This document shows, in pieces, positions 8,855-20,241 of a DNA stretch of 64,000 nucleotides. The DNA lies in assembly GCA_019828545.1 (NCBI GenBank), contig JACVRA010000073.1, forward strand, positions 124,001 through 188,000. Direction: 5' to 3'. Position 1 is the stretch's first letter; the number at the start of each line of letters is the position of its first letter. The translations under genes and the position numbers were made by a program. Under the pieces are notes generated by a model. The model was not told where the DNA came from, did not search any database, and worked only from the letters and a program-made list of their open reading frames with translations. The DNA comes from Paracamarosporium sp. OC-R06-R3 (taxonomy: Eukaryota > Ascomycota > Dothideomycetes > Pleosporales > Didymosphaeriaceae).

Positions 8855-10320
8855 GCTGAGCGTATTGAAGACATGGCTCGATTACTCAGACAAAGATCGT
8901 GCTCAAGAAGAATACGAATTGCGGATAGAATAGCAAAATTATAACTGCATCTCCTGGAACCACTTACGCATTGCGCATCGGCACGGGTCCGAAGTGATAA
9001 AACCAATATATAGGTAGACGCAGTTGGGCCACGGAAGCCCATGCGCCACAGCTATCTCGGGAGCTTGTACTCCCAAGAATAGCCGAAGCGTCGCTTCCAG
9101 TCAGACGAGCTTGACGATCTCACTGTCTACACAGAGAAATCACCGAATTTCACATACCTTGCCTTGAAATCAGCCCCTACAGCCTGCGATCTCTGATTCT
9201 AAGATCTTCGCTTCCTATAAGCTCTTCTAGACAGTGAATAGACATGTGGATTGGCGACTAAACAAGGGCTCGTTACTAGATGGGTAATAAACAGCTATGA
9301 TAAAACAACAAACAACATCATTTGCTCCAGGATTTTCTTTGTCACAGAGCAACATACTGAGAGAACATCATCTGCAAAATCGATGCCCATTAGGTCTGGT
9401 CATATATGCGCGGTGTGAAAGCCCCAGACGTCAGGAGGGTAAACCGTGTCGCCACACATGACGTCTTGCTACGCAGTGACTGACATTGGTCGAATCAGGT
9501 GTTCCCAAGAAGGTACACAGTCATACTACGGCTGCATCCAGTCGTAACCTTAGTTTGTGTAGGGTTTGCCCATACACAAGACTGAGTAATACCCCACATC
9601 TTCTACTCCTCGGCATCTTGAAAAGAAAATGCTGCCTAGACTGTTGAGTTCACTCATAGTGAATACTGTTGAGGCAACTACGATTGGAAAGCTCGGCCCA
9701 GCGAGCAGTAATTGATTTATTGCTACATAGGAGAGATTAGATGAGCTTGGTCTATTAAATAGGCGATCAGGATCTGAAACTGTACTAGATACAAAGAAGA
9801 AATTATGTGATCGCGGAGTTGTGATCACGTGCTCGTTTCTGCGACAAACACTCATACCAGTCAACGCTAGCGCTTATACAGAACCTGGGAATAAGATCCA
9901 AGCATAAATTGGGAGGCCTAAGACCTGCGTTACACGAGTCGCGTGTTGCGTCTCGATCATCCAATGTGATTGTTGGTCGTTGCGAGAGCGACCAATTTAT
10001 ATGTGAGCTTCTGCGATACTGATGAATATCCCTTCTGAGGCAACAAGAGAGCTATGAAGCCATCAATAAGATTTACCAATACTTTTCACTATTTGAGTCC
10101 GAAAGGATTCACGCTGCGGCTGGGCGCTTACCCAAAGGAGGAATTAACGAGCCTTGGCTGAGGGTGGAGTGACATAGACCCGAGTTACAATATGAAGTAA
10201 CTACTGCACAAACTATCGTAAATCAATTTTGGGTGCTATCCTACCATATAAGACACTGGATGGATTACTGGTTAGCTTCAGCATTAACTTGTCGTTCGCT
10301 TGTTAGATAATTTTCTCATT
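8855..10320. other. Intergenic region, nothing recognised
   Basis: About 1.5 kb between the zinc-finger-ankyrin gene and the lipase-like gene. A 104-residue minus-strand frame at 9550-9864 has no recognisable family, introns or codon pattern and is not called. A weak TATA-like CATATAAG at about 10245 lies 75 bp before the next ATG and could be that gene's promoter. Confidence 0.5.
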
Positions 10321-11478
10321 ATGGGAGCTGTCTTTCCAATTCTCTTGCACTCCAGCCTTTTCGTGGCGTCAGTCTTGTTCTCTCTCGTCTCTGCCGAAAA
10401 AGTTCTTCCCAGTTCGTCCGGTCCATATGCTGTACTCTACAATACGCTCGACCTCACCGATGACTCCCGTGTCGACCCGCTTGACCCTAACAATGGAACG
10501 CGAAGGCTAATGCTCTCGACCTTCTACCCCGTACACCGTTCCACGTGCGAAGCATGTATTGTTCCATACATTTCGCATAACGTAGCACCTTACGTTGAAA
10601 AGGTGGGGGGTCAAATCGGGATCCCAAACGGTGAATTGGAGCAGATAGCGCTGCAAGTGTGCTGCAAAACAAGCAGCAAGGAGGCCAGAAAAGCAAACAG
10701 CGTCCCGCTCGTGTTGCTCCTCCACGGTTTTGCAGGCACACGGCTCCTACACAGTGCTCTCGCAGAGGAGCTAGCGAGTGCGGGGTTCGCCGTCGTTACT
10801 ATGGATCACACGTTTGAGTCCATTGCCGTCGAGTTCCCAGACGGCTCGGTCGTTCCTGGACTCAATGATCCGTCCTGGGACTCGACGATCCCCGGGCGCT
10901 TAGATCCCCTACAAGATATTCGCGTGGACGACGTGCGGTTTGTGCTCTCGCAGCTCAAGCGCAGAGAGGTTGTGGACAGAATAATTCCTGGTGCGTCGTG
11001 CGGATTCAACACCGAGCGAGTCGCGGTCCTTGGGCACTCCTTTGGCGGCAGTACTTCTATCAAGCTGCTCATGGCTGACAAGCGCTTTGTCGGAGGCTTC
11101 AATCTAGACGGTATGCAGTTCGGCAACATCAGTGATTTCCGACAGCCTGCCGTACTGTTTGGATCCATGGGCCATAATTCGACGACGGATAATACCTGGG
11201 CAGAGACATTGCAGCACTCGAAGGGGTGGAAGGCGGAGATTGAGCTGAACAACATTATGCACTTTGGATTCACTGATGTGTCGTACCTCAACGGCACAGG
11301 GGTACTAACGCTTTCAAAAGAGGTTGCTGATGTCTTGCTTGGGACGTTGAATGGCACAAGGAGTTTCAAGATCATGGCGACGTACGTGACGGCATTTTTG
11401 GACATGGTGCTGAAGGGAAGGAATACCAAACTCTTTGACGGACCGAGTGAAAAGTTTCCTGAGGTTGTCGTCGTGTAA
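10321..11478 (+). CDS. Secreted PAF-acetylhydrolase-like alpha/beta hydrolase
   Basis: An intronless 385-residue protein. I start at the ATG at 10321 because it begins a clear signal peptide (about residues 1-25, hydrophobic core LLHSSLFVASVLFSLVSA). The oxyanion region VLLLHGFAG lies near residue 133 and the nucleophile elbow GHSFGG has Ser at about 240, followed by FNLDGMQFGN, where the aspartate of the triad is expected. MHFGFTD near residue 320 probably supplies the histidine. This layout fits platelet-activating-factor acetylhydrolase isoform II and related secreted esterases, which release short or oxidised acyl chains from phospholipids. The fungal substrate is unknown. It has several N-glycosylation sequons (for example NGT near 59), and it faces the NACHT gene tail to tail. 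Confidence 0.82.
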   Translation: MGAVFPILLHSSLFVASVLFSLVSAEKVLPSSSGPYAVLYNTLDLTDDSRVDPLDPNNGTRRLMLSTFYPVHRSTCEACIVPYISHNVAPYVEKVGGQIGIPNGELEQIALQVCCKTSSKEARKANSVPLVLLLHGFAGTRLLHSALAEELASAGFAVVTMDHTFESIAVEFPDGSVVPGLNDPSWDSTIPGRLDPLQDIRVDDVRFVLSQLKRREVVDRIIPGASCGFNTERVAVLGHSFGGSTSIKLLMADKRFVGGFNLDGMQFGNISDFRQPAVLFGSMGHNSTTDNTWAETLQHSKGWKAEIELNNIMHFGFTDVSYLNGTGVLTLSKEVADVLLGTLNGTRSFKIMATYVTAFLDMVLKGRNTKLFDGPSEKFPEVVVV

Positions 11479-12131
11479 AAAATTGACCCCTTGTAAAAAT
11501 AATGTGTAATACAGATGAAAATATCATTGTAGCATTTTCTTCAACTTCTGCTTCGTACTTGTTGATTATGCCTTGCTCCTAGGGTCGCAAGAATTGAGCC
11601 TGTTCTATTATTACTCTTGTGAGTTACTTATCAGAGTTTGAAGCTATAGGGATTTTATGAACAACAATGCTATTCTCCTTTATTGCTTTGTTCCTTCTCA
11701 GTATTAAATGTCACAACAGCTCCGCAGACTTGGTCACCTGCCCCATTCTTCCGGCTAACACAAGACTAAGCGAACCCTCATGCTATAAGAACACAATTGT
11801 TGTTTAACAGCCGCTGGTGAATTAGATTACAGCAATATATATAGTGATGTGAAAGTAACTTTCAGCCTGGAGGTCTGCGAGTCGACGCTCTTTTTTTCAC
11901 TGTACGTACACTGCTCCGCGCTAAGAACAGACATTTGCAAAAATATACAGGTCACCCACCCATATATCTCACCTAAACAAGCAAGTCGCTTCCCTTACTT
12001 CTATCCCCCTCTTGCACCGTGACGGTCCCACCCGTCTCGCAACCCTCATGTACATACACCACAACATGCTCCATGATGATTATTACGAATTCGAACGGAA
12101 TTGATAGTAGCTGTTCTTGGAGAAATTCTGG
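11479..12131. other. Convergent intergenic region
   Basis: A 653-bp AT-rich spacer between the 3' ends of the esterase and the NACHT gene. No gene, repeat or RNA feature is apparent. Confidence 0.55.
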
Positions 12132-14895
12132 CTAGTGGCGCGGACCAACATAACGAGTAATGAGCTCAAGAATTGCAAACCACGGGGCTAAGACAACCAT
12201 CAGCAATTGATACCACGAATCGATCAGATCTTCTTCTGTAGAACCTATCATCGCACGTTGACGTTGGCGAACATGACGATCTAGCATAACTTTAATTTTC
12301 TTTAAGGCCTCTTCATCTTCGACTTTAGCCTTCGAAGACAGAAGGCCAATCCGGTGTCTGGGGTGCAGAAGGTCAATACCATATTCGCCGTCGAGAATGT
12401 GAGGATCTATCGGGTCACACCCTGAATCTAGAAGGAGCTCGACCATATCTGGCAGGATGGTATCACGATGTTCGAGATGCGCGACGCTGCTTATGCGGCT
12501 CGGTCGCAAAGCGTAGTCTAATAGAGGCCTTCCTTTTTTATTCTTGATCGCATCCGGATTCTGCTGAAGATATTGAGACACATATAGTACTAGACCCGAC
12601 TGGATAGCAAATGCTAGGAATGTGCTATGCTCATTTTTGGTCGACGTAGAGTTCGTCCAATGAGTGCGCGTCTTGGAGACACCATATATGCGTGCCACAC
12701 TAGAGTCCAGTTCTTGGATCAAGTCAATCGGCGTATACTCTTTGTCGATCTCAACCTGGCGAGCGTAAAACATGAATTCATCGATCATTCCTATTAATTC
12801 ACCATGTATTCTGGCGAAGTCGGCATGGTTGTGAATAGGTTGAGACTTGATTCGGTAAAGGATTGTGCGGCAAAGTGATATTCGTGCATCAAAGTCCGAA
12901 GGTGTCCACCGATGAATTGTCTTCTGGACTTTGCTTGTTTGGATAAAGTCTCGGACCGTGCGGTGTAAGAACTCGATCGAGAATTTACGACTGCCCATCT
13001 GAGCTGCGTTGTCTATCCTCAATTCCAACAGCCCCTTGCAGCGTGCATTCAATCTCTTCTCTTGAAGTTTCACTGCCTGTGCAGGAGTAATGCCCGCCTC
13101 GAGAGCATAATCGGGGCTATCTCTCTCTCGCGCTATATCATCTAGCGTAAAAATGGATAAAGGAACGGTCGCATGAGTCGCCATCTGGAATATTTTCGCT
13201 GACTCTTCGCGGTGTATCTTGCTGACCCTATTCAATATATGGTCGAAGTAGTCTTCTAAGTCCTCCGGCATTGCGTCGAGCCTCTTCCGTAGGAGAAAGA
13301 TATCATCACCTTGTGTTAGACCGTCTAGGAGCTCTCGGACAACGAGGAAAACCCACAGGAATACTCCAGCTGCCCTCTCCACAATATCACCGACTAACAT
13401 CTTATAATCTTCGTTGTTAGCGATGTAATCCCGCCAGAGGTCGGGTTTTGCGAGCATTGTCTCTGTGTATTCACGGATATCGTTTCTTGTAAAATCTTGA
13501 AGAAAGATTTTGTATAGGCTATCTTGAAACACGGACATGAAGACGTTGTCTTGTCTGCTAGAGACGCAGAACTTGAAGTTCGGCGATAGTGCAAGGTTCT
13601 GCAAGACTTCAATAACATCTCGGTGGTTCCCATCAAACTCGTCGAGTCCATCGATAAAAAAAACAAATTTCACATTTGGCCGAAATTCCGGTATAGAGAG
13701 GCGCTCGAATACCTGGAGGAGTTCATCGTGGCTCCATGGTTCCATTTGAACGTGGTTGGCATGGCGCGAGGACCATCTTTCATAACAGAGTTCTGGGACA
13801 AGATCAGGGCATTTCCGCAGTATCTGATGCAGAAGTGTTCGCAAGAGTCCTTCTATAGACTTTTGCAGCGTGCTTCCTGAGCTCCAAAAGAAGTGACTGG
13901 CTATGCAAATGTTGAGTTTGCCGTCACGCTGGTTGACTAACTTCCTTGTCCGTTGGTGACCGGATAGAAATTTCATCAACGTGGATTTACCTGAGCCTGG
14001 TTTCCCAGCAATCCAAAAGATCCCGCCCTGAGATTTGAGCCACTTTGGGAGCAATGTTATGGATTCGTCGAAAATCCATCCAGAGGTTTTTTCATAACTC
14101 TTTGGGATAGAAGAGTGTCTGGTTTTCATACCTTCAAAGTACAGGCTGTCAATTATCTTACGTAGCCTTTCCAGATCTTTATGCTCCTGCATGAAAATTT
14201 GAATATTTGAGAGCAACAACTTGCTGTCTTGACGCGCGCTTTGATTATACTGGCCAAAGTCAAGAGCAAGCTGATCAACAGTCGAAGCGATGATTTCTAA
14301 GTTTTTTCCAGCCTCTGTATGCTTCAGCTCTGACTCTCGTATCGTCTGCATGATATCTCCGATGGCTTTGAAAATCAGAGACTGGCCATGTCTTTTGCCG
14401 ACAGAAAATATCAGCATAGGATCAGCAGAAGGGCTTGGAATATACGCACGTTTGTGAAAATAGAAGATGGGTATCCATCAGGCCTTGGATATTGGTGATT
14501 CTTGCTGCTATGCCCTGTAGCTTCTTCTCCTGTCCCAGGGCAGCCATCGCCTGCTTGACGTTCTTCCATACCCGATCGCCCTTGCCTTTCACTTTGATAT
14601 GATCAAGGGTCTTCTGGAGATCAGACGCTAGCTCCTTGCAAGAGGTCGTGAGAGACTGGATGGTATTGGGCCTTCCCGCACTCTCGATATCTGTGGCAGT
14701 CTGGAGCTCGAATTTGGCAAAATTATCGCAAAGGCTCTCCAGATCCACAGCAACCATTTGCCGAAGAGAGTTTTTTCCCGATAGCCCAGTCACAGATTGA
14801 TGCAGCTCATAGCTGCCTGAAACTATTTTGCCTGCAAAGTCGAGAAGCTGTGCAGCTGCAGTGGTTATAGCTAGTATCGTAAGAGGCTCCATCAT
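12132..14895 (-). CDS. NACHT-domain STAND protein (NLR-like)
   Basis: Model complement(join(12132..14391, 14450..14895)), 901 aa; the 58-bp intron (GTGCGT..AAAAG) joins FSQT to HGQSLIFKAIGD. The first 120 residues (MMEPLTILAITTAAAQLLDF and on) resemble the helical N-terminal domain often found on fungal STAND proteins. A linker precedes the NACHT domain: Walker A GKPGSGKSTL near residue 278, Walker B VFFIDGLDEFDG near 392, and a sensor-like CVSSRQD near 420. The part after the NACHT is helical and matches what is usual for fungal NACHT proteins, but no WD40, ankyrin or TPR repeats are visible. A hydrophobic stretch (YQLLMVVLAPWFAILELI) lies near the C-terminus. Such proteins act in non-self recognition and regulated cell death in some fungi; here that is inference. 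Confidence 0.88.
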
Positions 14896-16697
14896 TGCAT
14901 CGCTATACGAATATACGTGCAATCCTCTGAGAGAAGGACTTCGTAGGCAAAGCTGTGTTAGAGATCGCAAACGCGGCAGTGGAAATTGAGGTGACAATTG
15001 GAGACGCAATATCTTTGGCTTTGTCGAAAGAATCACAAGCAAGCCTCAGTTGCCCTTCAGCAGGATAGTTATGTTGAGCCAGGAGCGCAATCTGATGTTC
15101 TAGTTGTCGGAATTAAACTTCGAGGAATATCAAGGAAGTTGGCTAGTTATTCATCACATGTTGAGGATCAGGCTGGCAGTCAGCCGTATTCAGCCTGGGC
15201 GAGGCAGCGAAGCTGGCAGCCCAGCGATGTGACTGGCTGTGATACATATTCCGCGCGTCTCACCGGTTTAGCTCAGCCGAGTTCGCACATACTATTGACG
15301 GCAACACCCGTGCGAGACAGATAATTTACTAAGACTTATTCTCGAGGGAGGTATAGCTAGGAGGGTAGGTACACGCGAAGAGACTGCATATGAGCTTCTA
15401 CATTGCGTAAAGTCTTCCTTTGCCTATCCTTTCCTTTCTGAACTTACTGTAAAATTTGTGCGCTTCGCTTATGTATACAGCAAGGCTTCACCGCCCGTAG
15501 CTTAGCTAGAACGCCTCGGCGAAGTTACACAAGTAGAGGCTGTGTTGTTGTTATTTTGCAATGGCACAAATACGCCAGCGACATCGTGTACCCCGAAGCA
15601 ACTATATTAGTGGCAAGTCCTTACCGCGCGATTGTGCAATTCGTGCCTTGTAAAGTTCATTGTTCGAAAAAAAAAAAAAAAAAAAAAAAGAAAAGAAAGA
15701 AATTGCGGGCGGACGTGATAAGTTGCTACGCCCACAGCTGAACAAGGCATGCAAGTAATATCTGACCTATAGTGCCTTTTCCTAACGTGCTTCTACCTTT
15801 GAAAACTTTATCCTGACTCGCCTGCACGATCCAATATTTCTATAGGTTGTTCGACATACCTCTCGATAGCTTGTTTAACCGAAGGTAGGGAGAGACGGCA
15901 TTGTAACTGCATTCAGGGAGACCCAAAAGCAAACCATAACGGGTATATCATAATCACAAATAATGATTTAGGTGAAGACAAGGTGAGGTTGGCCCACGAA
16001 CCGGATGCAGAACTCCAGGGCTATTGGTACCTCACGTGACGTAGCACAGTTTCACTCTATACTCACGATTTCTCTTTTGTCAGCTATCGGTCGGAACCAT
16101 TCATCGCAGAAGATACTCTAACTCCCTCCAAGCTGTGCACTGTTCTCATTGTCATTGCCGCTCGTTTCACGTACCGCCCGAGGTTAGCGCTTGACGAGGG
16201 CCGAGGGCGCTTACTGCCGCAGCCTTATTCGCCTCCACACCATCCATTGGCCAGCAACATACGCTTCGAAGTCCCATAGGAATCGGCCCATTCCTACAAG
16301 AAACCGATGCACATACTTTGGGAATTCGCTATCATCTGTCCAATCATGTGGGTGAAATGCGAACCTCTACCGCCTGGCGCCTCGTGATGCGGCTCTTTGA
16401 GCTTGGCCGTGTGAAACGTAACGGGCACAAGTCAAGAGAAGCTGAAGAGGTCTGTACGTATATATGGTCGGGTTGTGACGCATGGTCAGGTTTTCACGAC
16501 CAAGCAACAACAAATACTTTGACGACCGGGAAGCCAGCTAGCTGCTTTCATTTCCTTCTCTTCATCAACTTCATCTCTCTATTTCGTCTTTTCCTTCGGC
16601 GTTTCTCGCATTTACACCAGTGATACCCAAGGTTTTCCATACTTATTCATTATCAACCGATACGCATCAAACTTCCATCGCAATCCATACATCCAAG
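14896..16697. other. Long intergenic region with a poly-A tract
   Basis: About 1.8 kb between two divergent genes. It holds a 23-base A run at 15667-15689 followed by an A/G-rich tail, and a pyrimidine-rich segment at about 16540-16620 that probably belongs to the promoter or leader of the next gene. A 101-residue frame at 16318-16623 covers that leader and is not supported as a gene. Confidence 0.5.
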
Positions 16698-16880
16698 ATG
16701 CGCTCCTTCATTCACATCGCTCTTTTCATCGCGCCACTCTTCTCTACTCTTGTCGCTGCACGGCCTACACCACAGCCACAGCCCTCCGCAGCCGAGCTAC
16801 ACTTGCGCGAAATGGAAGACGATTTCTCGGCACCGGAGCGGACACTGCTTTCTGATATCTCGGAGAGAATCAAGCTCTGA
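16698..16880 (+). CDS. Small secreted protein, 60 residues
   Basis: The frame encodes MRSFIHIALFIAPLFSTLVA followed by ARPTPQPQPS, an acidic middle and the end LLSDISERIKL. A strong signal peptide (cleavage expected after Ala 20 or 21) is followed by a short proline-glutamine spacer and a 30-residue acidic helix-like tail without cysteines. The upstream pyrimidine-rich leader ends with CATCCAAG before the ATG, a usual fungal context. The nearby aspartic protease is convergent. It could be an effector, a secreted peptide precursor or a chance frame; the signal peptide makes a real gene likely. No family was recognised. Confidence 0.6.
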   Translation: MRSFIHIALFIAPLFSTLVAARPTPQPQPSAAELHLREMEDDFSAPERTLLSDISERIKL

Positions 16881-17230
16881 GCTGAACCAGCGATGAGATT
16901 TCCAAATCCACAAAACCATTATTAAATTCAATTGGTCTCCAACGCTTTCCCCGGATTGGCCCATATTCAACGCTGCGCTGGGCGCACGAAAAGTTTGAGG
17001 AGGAACTTCACTAGGTCACGCCTGATCGTTAGAAAGAGGGACTAGTGCTCTCAAAGAGAGCTTGGACATGATGAGCTTGAGAGAAGGAAGAAGAGAGGCT
17101 ACACCGTATCCCTTCGTGGATTCGTGCAACGGGACCAACGCGTGTTCCCTAGATACTGTATCGTAATATACGAACAACATTATTTGAAGCCTTCAATTAT
17201 TGTACACTGCTTTTGTGTTTCCCCTCTGCA
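16881..17230. other. Convergent intergenic region
   Basis: A 350-bp spacer between the small secreted protein and the aspartic protease, presumably holding their 3' ends. Nothing else is visible. Confidence 0.55.
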
Positions 17231-18507
17231 TCATTCCCACTTTGATTGCGCGATCCGTAGCTCCAGATCATCTGCATCATACACTACATACGCACTCCGA
17301 ATAAACGAGGTACCTAATATGGAAACGGACGAACCGTTGTTCGAAAGTATACCTAAGTAACACAGCTCTGTGCCGTTTTCGCTCCTCACTTCGCCTAGGT
17401 TTGCTGGCATGCCAAATAGATAGATGATCTCGCTGTACGGCACATGAACCTGAGGCCCATCTGCGCCGTTCTTGCCTGCAAACCCAAAGTGCAATGAATC
17501 AGGCGACGAGCGGAGCGAGCAAGGAACGTAAGACGTATTGCGATAGGTGCGTAGTGTGACGTTGAGCGGCGCGGCGATCGTGTCGTAGAGGTCTTGTGGT
17601 ACGTACATGTTTGGGGATCCAGTGTCAAGGGCGACATCGTACGTAGTGTTGAGTATTGGTTCTTCGGCACCAGTTTGTCCGTCGCATCTCGTCACAGAGG
17701 TCAAGTTGATAGCCCATCCTGTGAAGTCGTCGCCGTTAGGCGTTGGAATTATGGATGTTAAGGGCGTGCTCTTGAGTTTGCCTTGCGCCTTGGACTCGTC
17801 TACGCCACCGAAGAGGATGGTGCCTTCGTTGGCGTCCTGGTTGTTCAACCATACGCTGAACAGTCTCTTATGGATGTAGCCGAGCCTGTATAGGTTTTCC
17901 CATAGAATTACAGAGCCGTTGACCTGCCGATTTTGAAGCTCACTACCAAGGCCGATTATTCCCCATGTTTGCGAGTCGTATACGGTGTCGATGACTTCAG
18001 CAAGCGCAACCGGATGCTGAGGAAAGACAGCACCATCAAGTCCAACGGTGTCGTTGTAGAATTCGCCGAGCATGATGTTGTCAGGTGTAAGGCCGTAAGA
18101 CACGTTCAAAATGGCATGGATATCGACTGCTGTTGATGAGGCGTTCGGGTTCCAGACTGGGAGCGGACAGTTCGGTGTGCATGCAGGAGATGAGGCAGAG
18201 GGAAGCCAGAGAAAGGGCGAAGCCGTGTCGGGCAAAACGGAGAATATTTGAGGGGGGCTTCCGACTGTTATGTTGATTGAAACATGCTACAAATAATCAA
18301 TCTCTAGATCCAGAGTGAACGCTTATAACAGTACTGCCCTACCTGTTTGTCCAAGTTGTTGTAGACTGGTATTTCGATAGTGCGCCCATGTTTACCAGCT
18401 CTATGTTTGAGATATTTGTGATTGGCTACTTCATCTTGTATGCTGAAGCCCACTGCTTGTCCAGAGCCAATGTGCGTAAGCAACAGACCGTATAGAAGAG
18501 GTGTCAT
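17231..18507 (-). CDS. Secreted pepsin-like aspartic protease with altered first active-site motif
   Basis: Model complement(join(17231..18286, 18343..18507)), 406 aa, with a 56-bp intron (GTAGGG..TGTAG). It starts MTPLLYGLLLTHIGSGQAVG, a plausible signal peptide, followed by a short propeptide region. The first catalytic loop reads LPDTASPFLWLP, with Asp at residue 75 but Ala in place of the usual Gly of DTG. The second loop is ALDTGSPNMYVP with Asp at about 276. Other supports are WGIIGLGSELQNR, TILFGGVDESKAQGKL and the C-terminal SILGTSFIRSAYVVYD. At least seven N-glycosylation sequons fit secretion. No C-terminal GPI signal is seen. It belongs to the peptidase A1 / yapsin-like group; substrates are unknown. 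Confidence 0.87.
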
Positions 18508-19188
18508 CGTTGTTTACTGGTAGGCAACAACAGGCCGCCCTCAGATCTTTATAGCTCTTCCCCGCTCGTTCTCATGTTTTGAGTGCATGCGGAGGCGTAC
18601 TAACTGCCTGTCCGGGATGGTTTGTGTAGCGATACAATTGGCTTGCCGTCCCATCTGACCAAGAGTTGGGGGCTAGCGTGGTGCCTTGCAGGACATTGTA
18701 TGCATGGTGTAGGCCAATGGCACATCAGGAGCAACAACCTTTTACCATGAACGATTAGAAGTAAGAACTCGTTTTTAGTCCATTAGAAAGCCTTTTGATG
18801 CCCACTGTTTAAAACACGAGGATGCGATGTGAACGTGAGAGAGGCGCGTGTTTTAGCGTGAACGCGACTTTGAACATGACATCATCGATTTTTGGGTAAT
18901 CGCGAAAGAGATGGAAATAATGAATTCGCATCTTGTTAAAATTCATGATTCATCTTTAACCCGGAGAATTCGTACGATCTGAGTTTTCAGAATACATTCA
19001 GCGAACAACAAGAGTTTTCAGATACTCATATATTTCGCCACCATATAACGCGATCTGATCCATCGCGCTATCCTGAAGCGTTCCGCACAACATCTAGCCT
19101 ATCAGAAAGCAATTATCATTGCATCTGGATGCGAGGTTTCTCTTTACAAATAAGAAAACATCAATTGACCTTGCTCTCAACCAACACC
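18508..19188. other. Divergent promoter region
   Basis: A 681-bp region between the protease and the AlkB-like gene. An in-frame ATG at 19129 could extend the downstream protein by 20 residues. No TATA box or repeat is evident. Confidence 0.5.
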
Positions 19189-20241
19189 ATGAAACGCGGC
19201 GCAATAGATAGCTTCTTCAAGCCTTCTACGCCAAAGAAACCAAAATATGAAGTCAGCTCCAGCACATCGAATCACACATCATATCCCCATCCTATACCGC
19301 ACCTCCCAACCGACTTTCAAGACCAGCTTGCTTTTGCCCCGGCCGAAGAAGGCAAGCTTATCAATGATCAGTTAGACTTGGACCTCGTCTACTATCAGCC
19401 TTACATCCCCTCCTCCATCGCCCCTGGACTTTTTGATTTTCTCCGCCAAGAGCTACCATTCTACCGCGTACAGTACAACATCAAGCGCGGACCCATAGAA
19501 ACGCAAATCAACACGCCGCGGTTCACGACCGTCTTCGGGGTAGACGAGACATCTCGCTTCAACGACCAAGGCGAGATCATAGACGCGAAGACAGGAAAGA
19601 ATGTAGAAAAAGGAAAGTACAAGTGCACGCCGCGACCCATACCGCAATGCCTGGACCACCTACGCAAACTCACCGAGGGAACCACAAACGAGACATACAA
19701 CTTCTGCCTCGTGAACTACTACGCCGACGGCAAAGACTCGATATCGTACCACTCGGACGACGAGCGCTTCCTGGGATCCAATCCGGCAATCGCGTCGTTC
19801 TCGCTCGGCGCAAAACGTGACTTTTTGATGAAGCATAAGCCTATTCCGCCGTCTTCTGATCCGGTCCCGGAGCCGAGGCAGATTAAGTTGCTGCTTGGTT
19901 CGGGCGATATGGTGTTGATGAGGGGGAAGACGCAGGGGATGTGGCTGCATAGTATCCCGAAGAGGGCGGGTGATGAGGCGAAGAAGGGGCGGATTAATAT
20001 TACTTTTCGGAAGGCGTTGGTGAAGGGTGGGACGGAGAATTATTATCAGTATAATGTGGGGACTGGGGGGGTGTTTAGGTGGGATTCGAAGGAGAAGGAG
20101 ATGATGTCGTGGGTAAAGGAAGACAGGGATGGCGCAGAGAAGAGTGCTCAGAAACACGGGGCTTTGGATGGAGCAGAGACGAATGGAGATCTGAAAGAAA
20201 AGGTGTCGAGTGAAGAAAATGGCGGTGAGTGCAGCTGTTGA
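19189..20241 (+). CDS. AlkB-type 2-oxoglutarate/Fe(II) dioxygenase
   Basis: An intronless 350-residue protein. I prefer the ATG at 19189 (MKRGAIDSFFKPSTPKKPKY) over the in-frame ATG at 19129. The N-terminus has an IDSFF element that resembles a PCNA-interacting box, followed by a basic tract. The catalytic domain has the iron ligands H188 and D190 in SISYHSDDERFLG and the distal His at about 254 in MWLHSIPKR, with the 2-oxoglutarate-binding arginine expected in GRINITFRKAL. NYYADGKDSISYHSDDE is typical of ALKBH2/3-like enzymes that reverse alkylation of DNA bases. The acidic C-terminal tail of about 60 residues is family-variable. Likely nuclear, in repair of methylated adenine and cytosine. 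Confidence 0.9.
   Translation: MKRGAIDSFFKPSTPKKPKYEVSSSTSNHTSYPHPIPHLPTDFQDQLAFAPAEEGKLINDQLDLDLVYYQPYIPSSIAPGLFDFLRQELPFYRVQYNIKRGPIETQINTPRFTTVFGVDETSRFNDQGEIIDAKTGKNVEKGKYKCTPRPIPQCLDHLRKLTEGTTNETYNFCLVNYYADGKDSISYHSDDERFLGSNPAIASFSLGAKRDFLMKHKPIPPSSDPVPEPRQIKLLLGSGDMVLMRGKTQGMWLHSIPKRAGDEAKKGRINITFRKALVKGGTENYYQYNVGTGGVFRWDSKEKEMMSWVKEDRDGAEKSAQKHGALDGAETNGDLKEKVSSEENGGECSC

Noticed and set aside
9550..9864. 104-codon minus-strand frame
   Set aside because: No family motif, splice context or protein-like composition; chance frame in an intergenic region.
15480..15560. Stem-like sequence considered as a tRNA
   Set aside because: No T-arm GGTTCRANNCC and no cloverleaf could be drawn; no tRNA gene was found in the window.
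15667..15689. A run of 23, considered as the tail of a retroposed element
   Set aside because: No target-site duplication or coding sequence beside it; simple microsatellite is enough.
10321..16880. A secondary-metabolite gene cluster around the peroxygenase, ABM and 4CL-like genes
   Set aside because: These genes are 20-50 kb apart with housekeeping genes between them, and no PKS, NRPS or terpene synthase is present.
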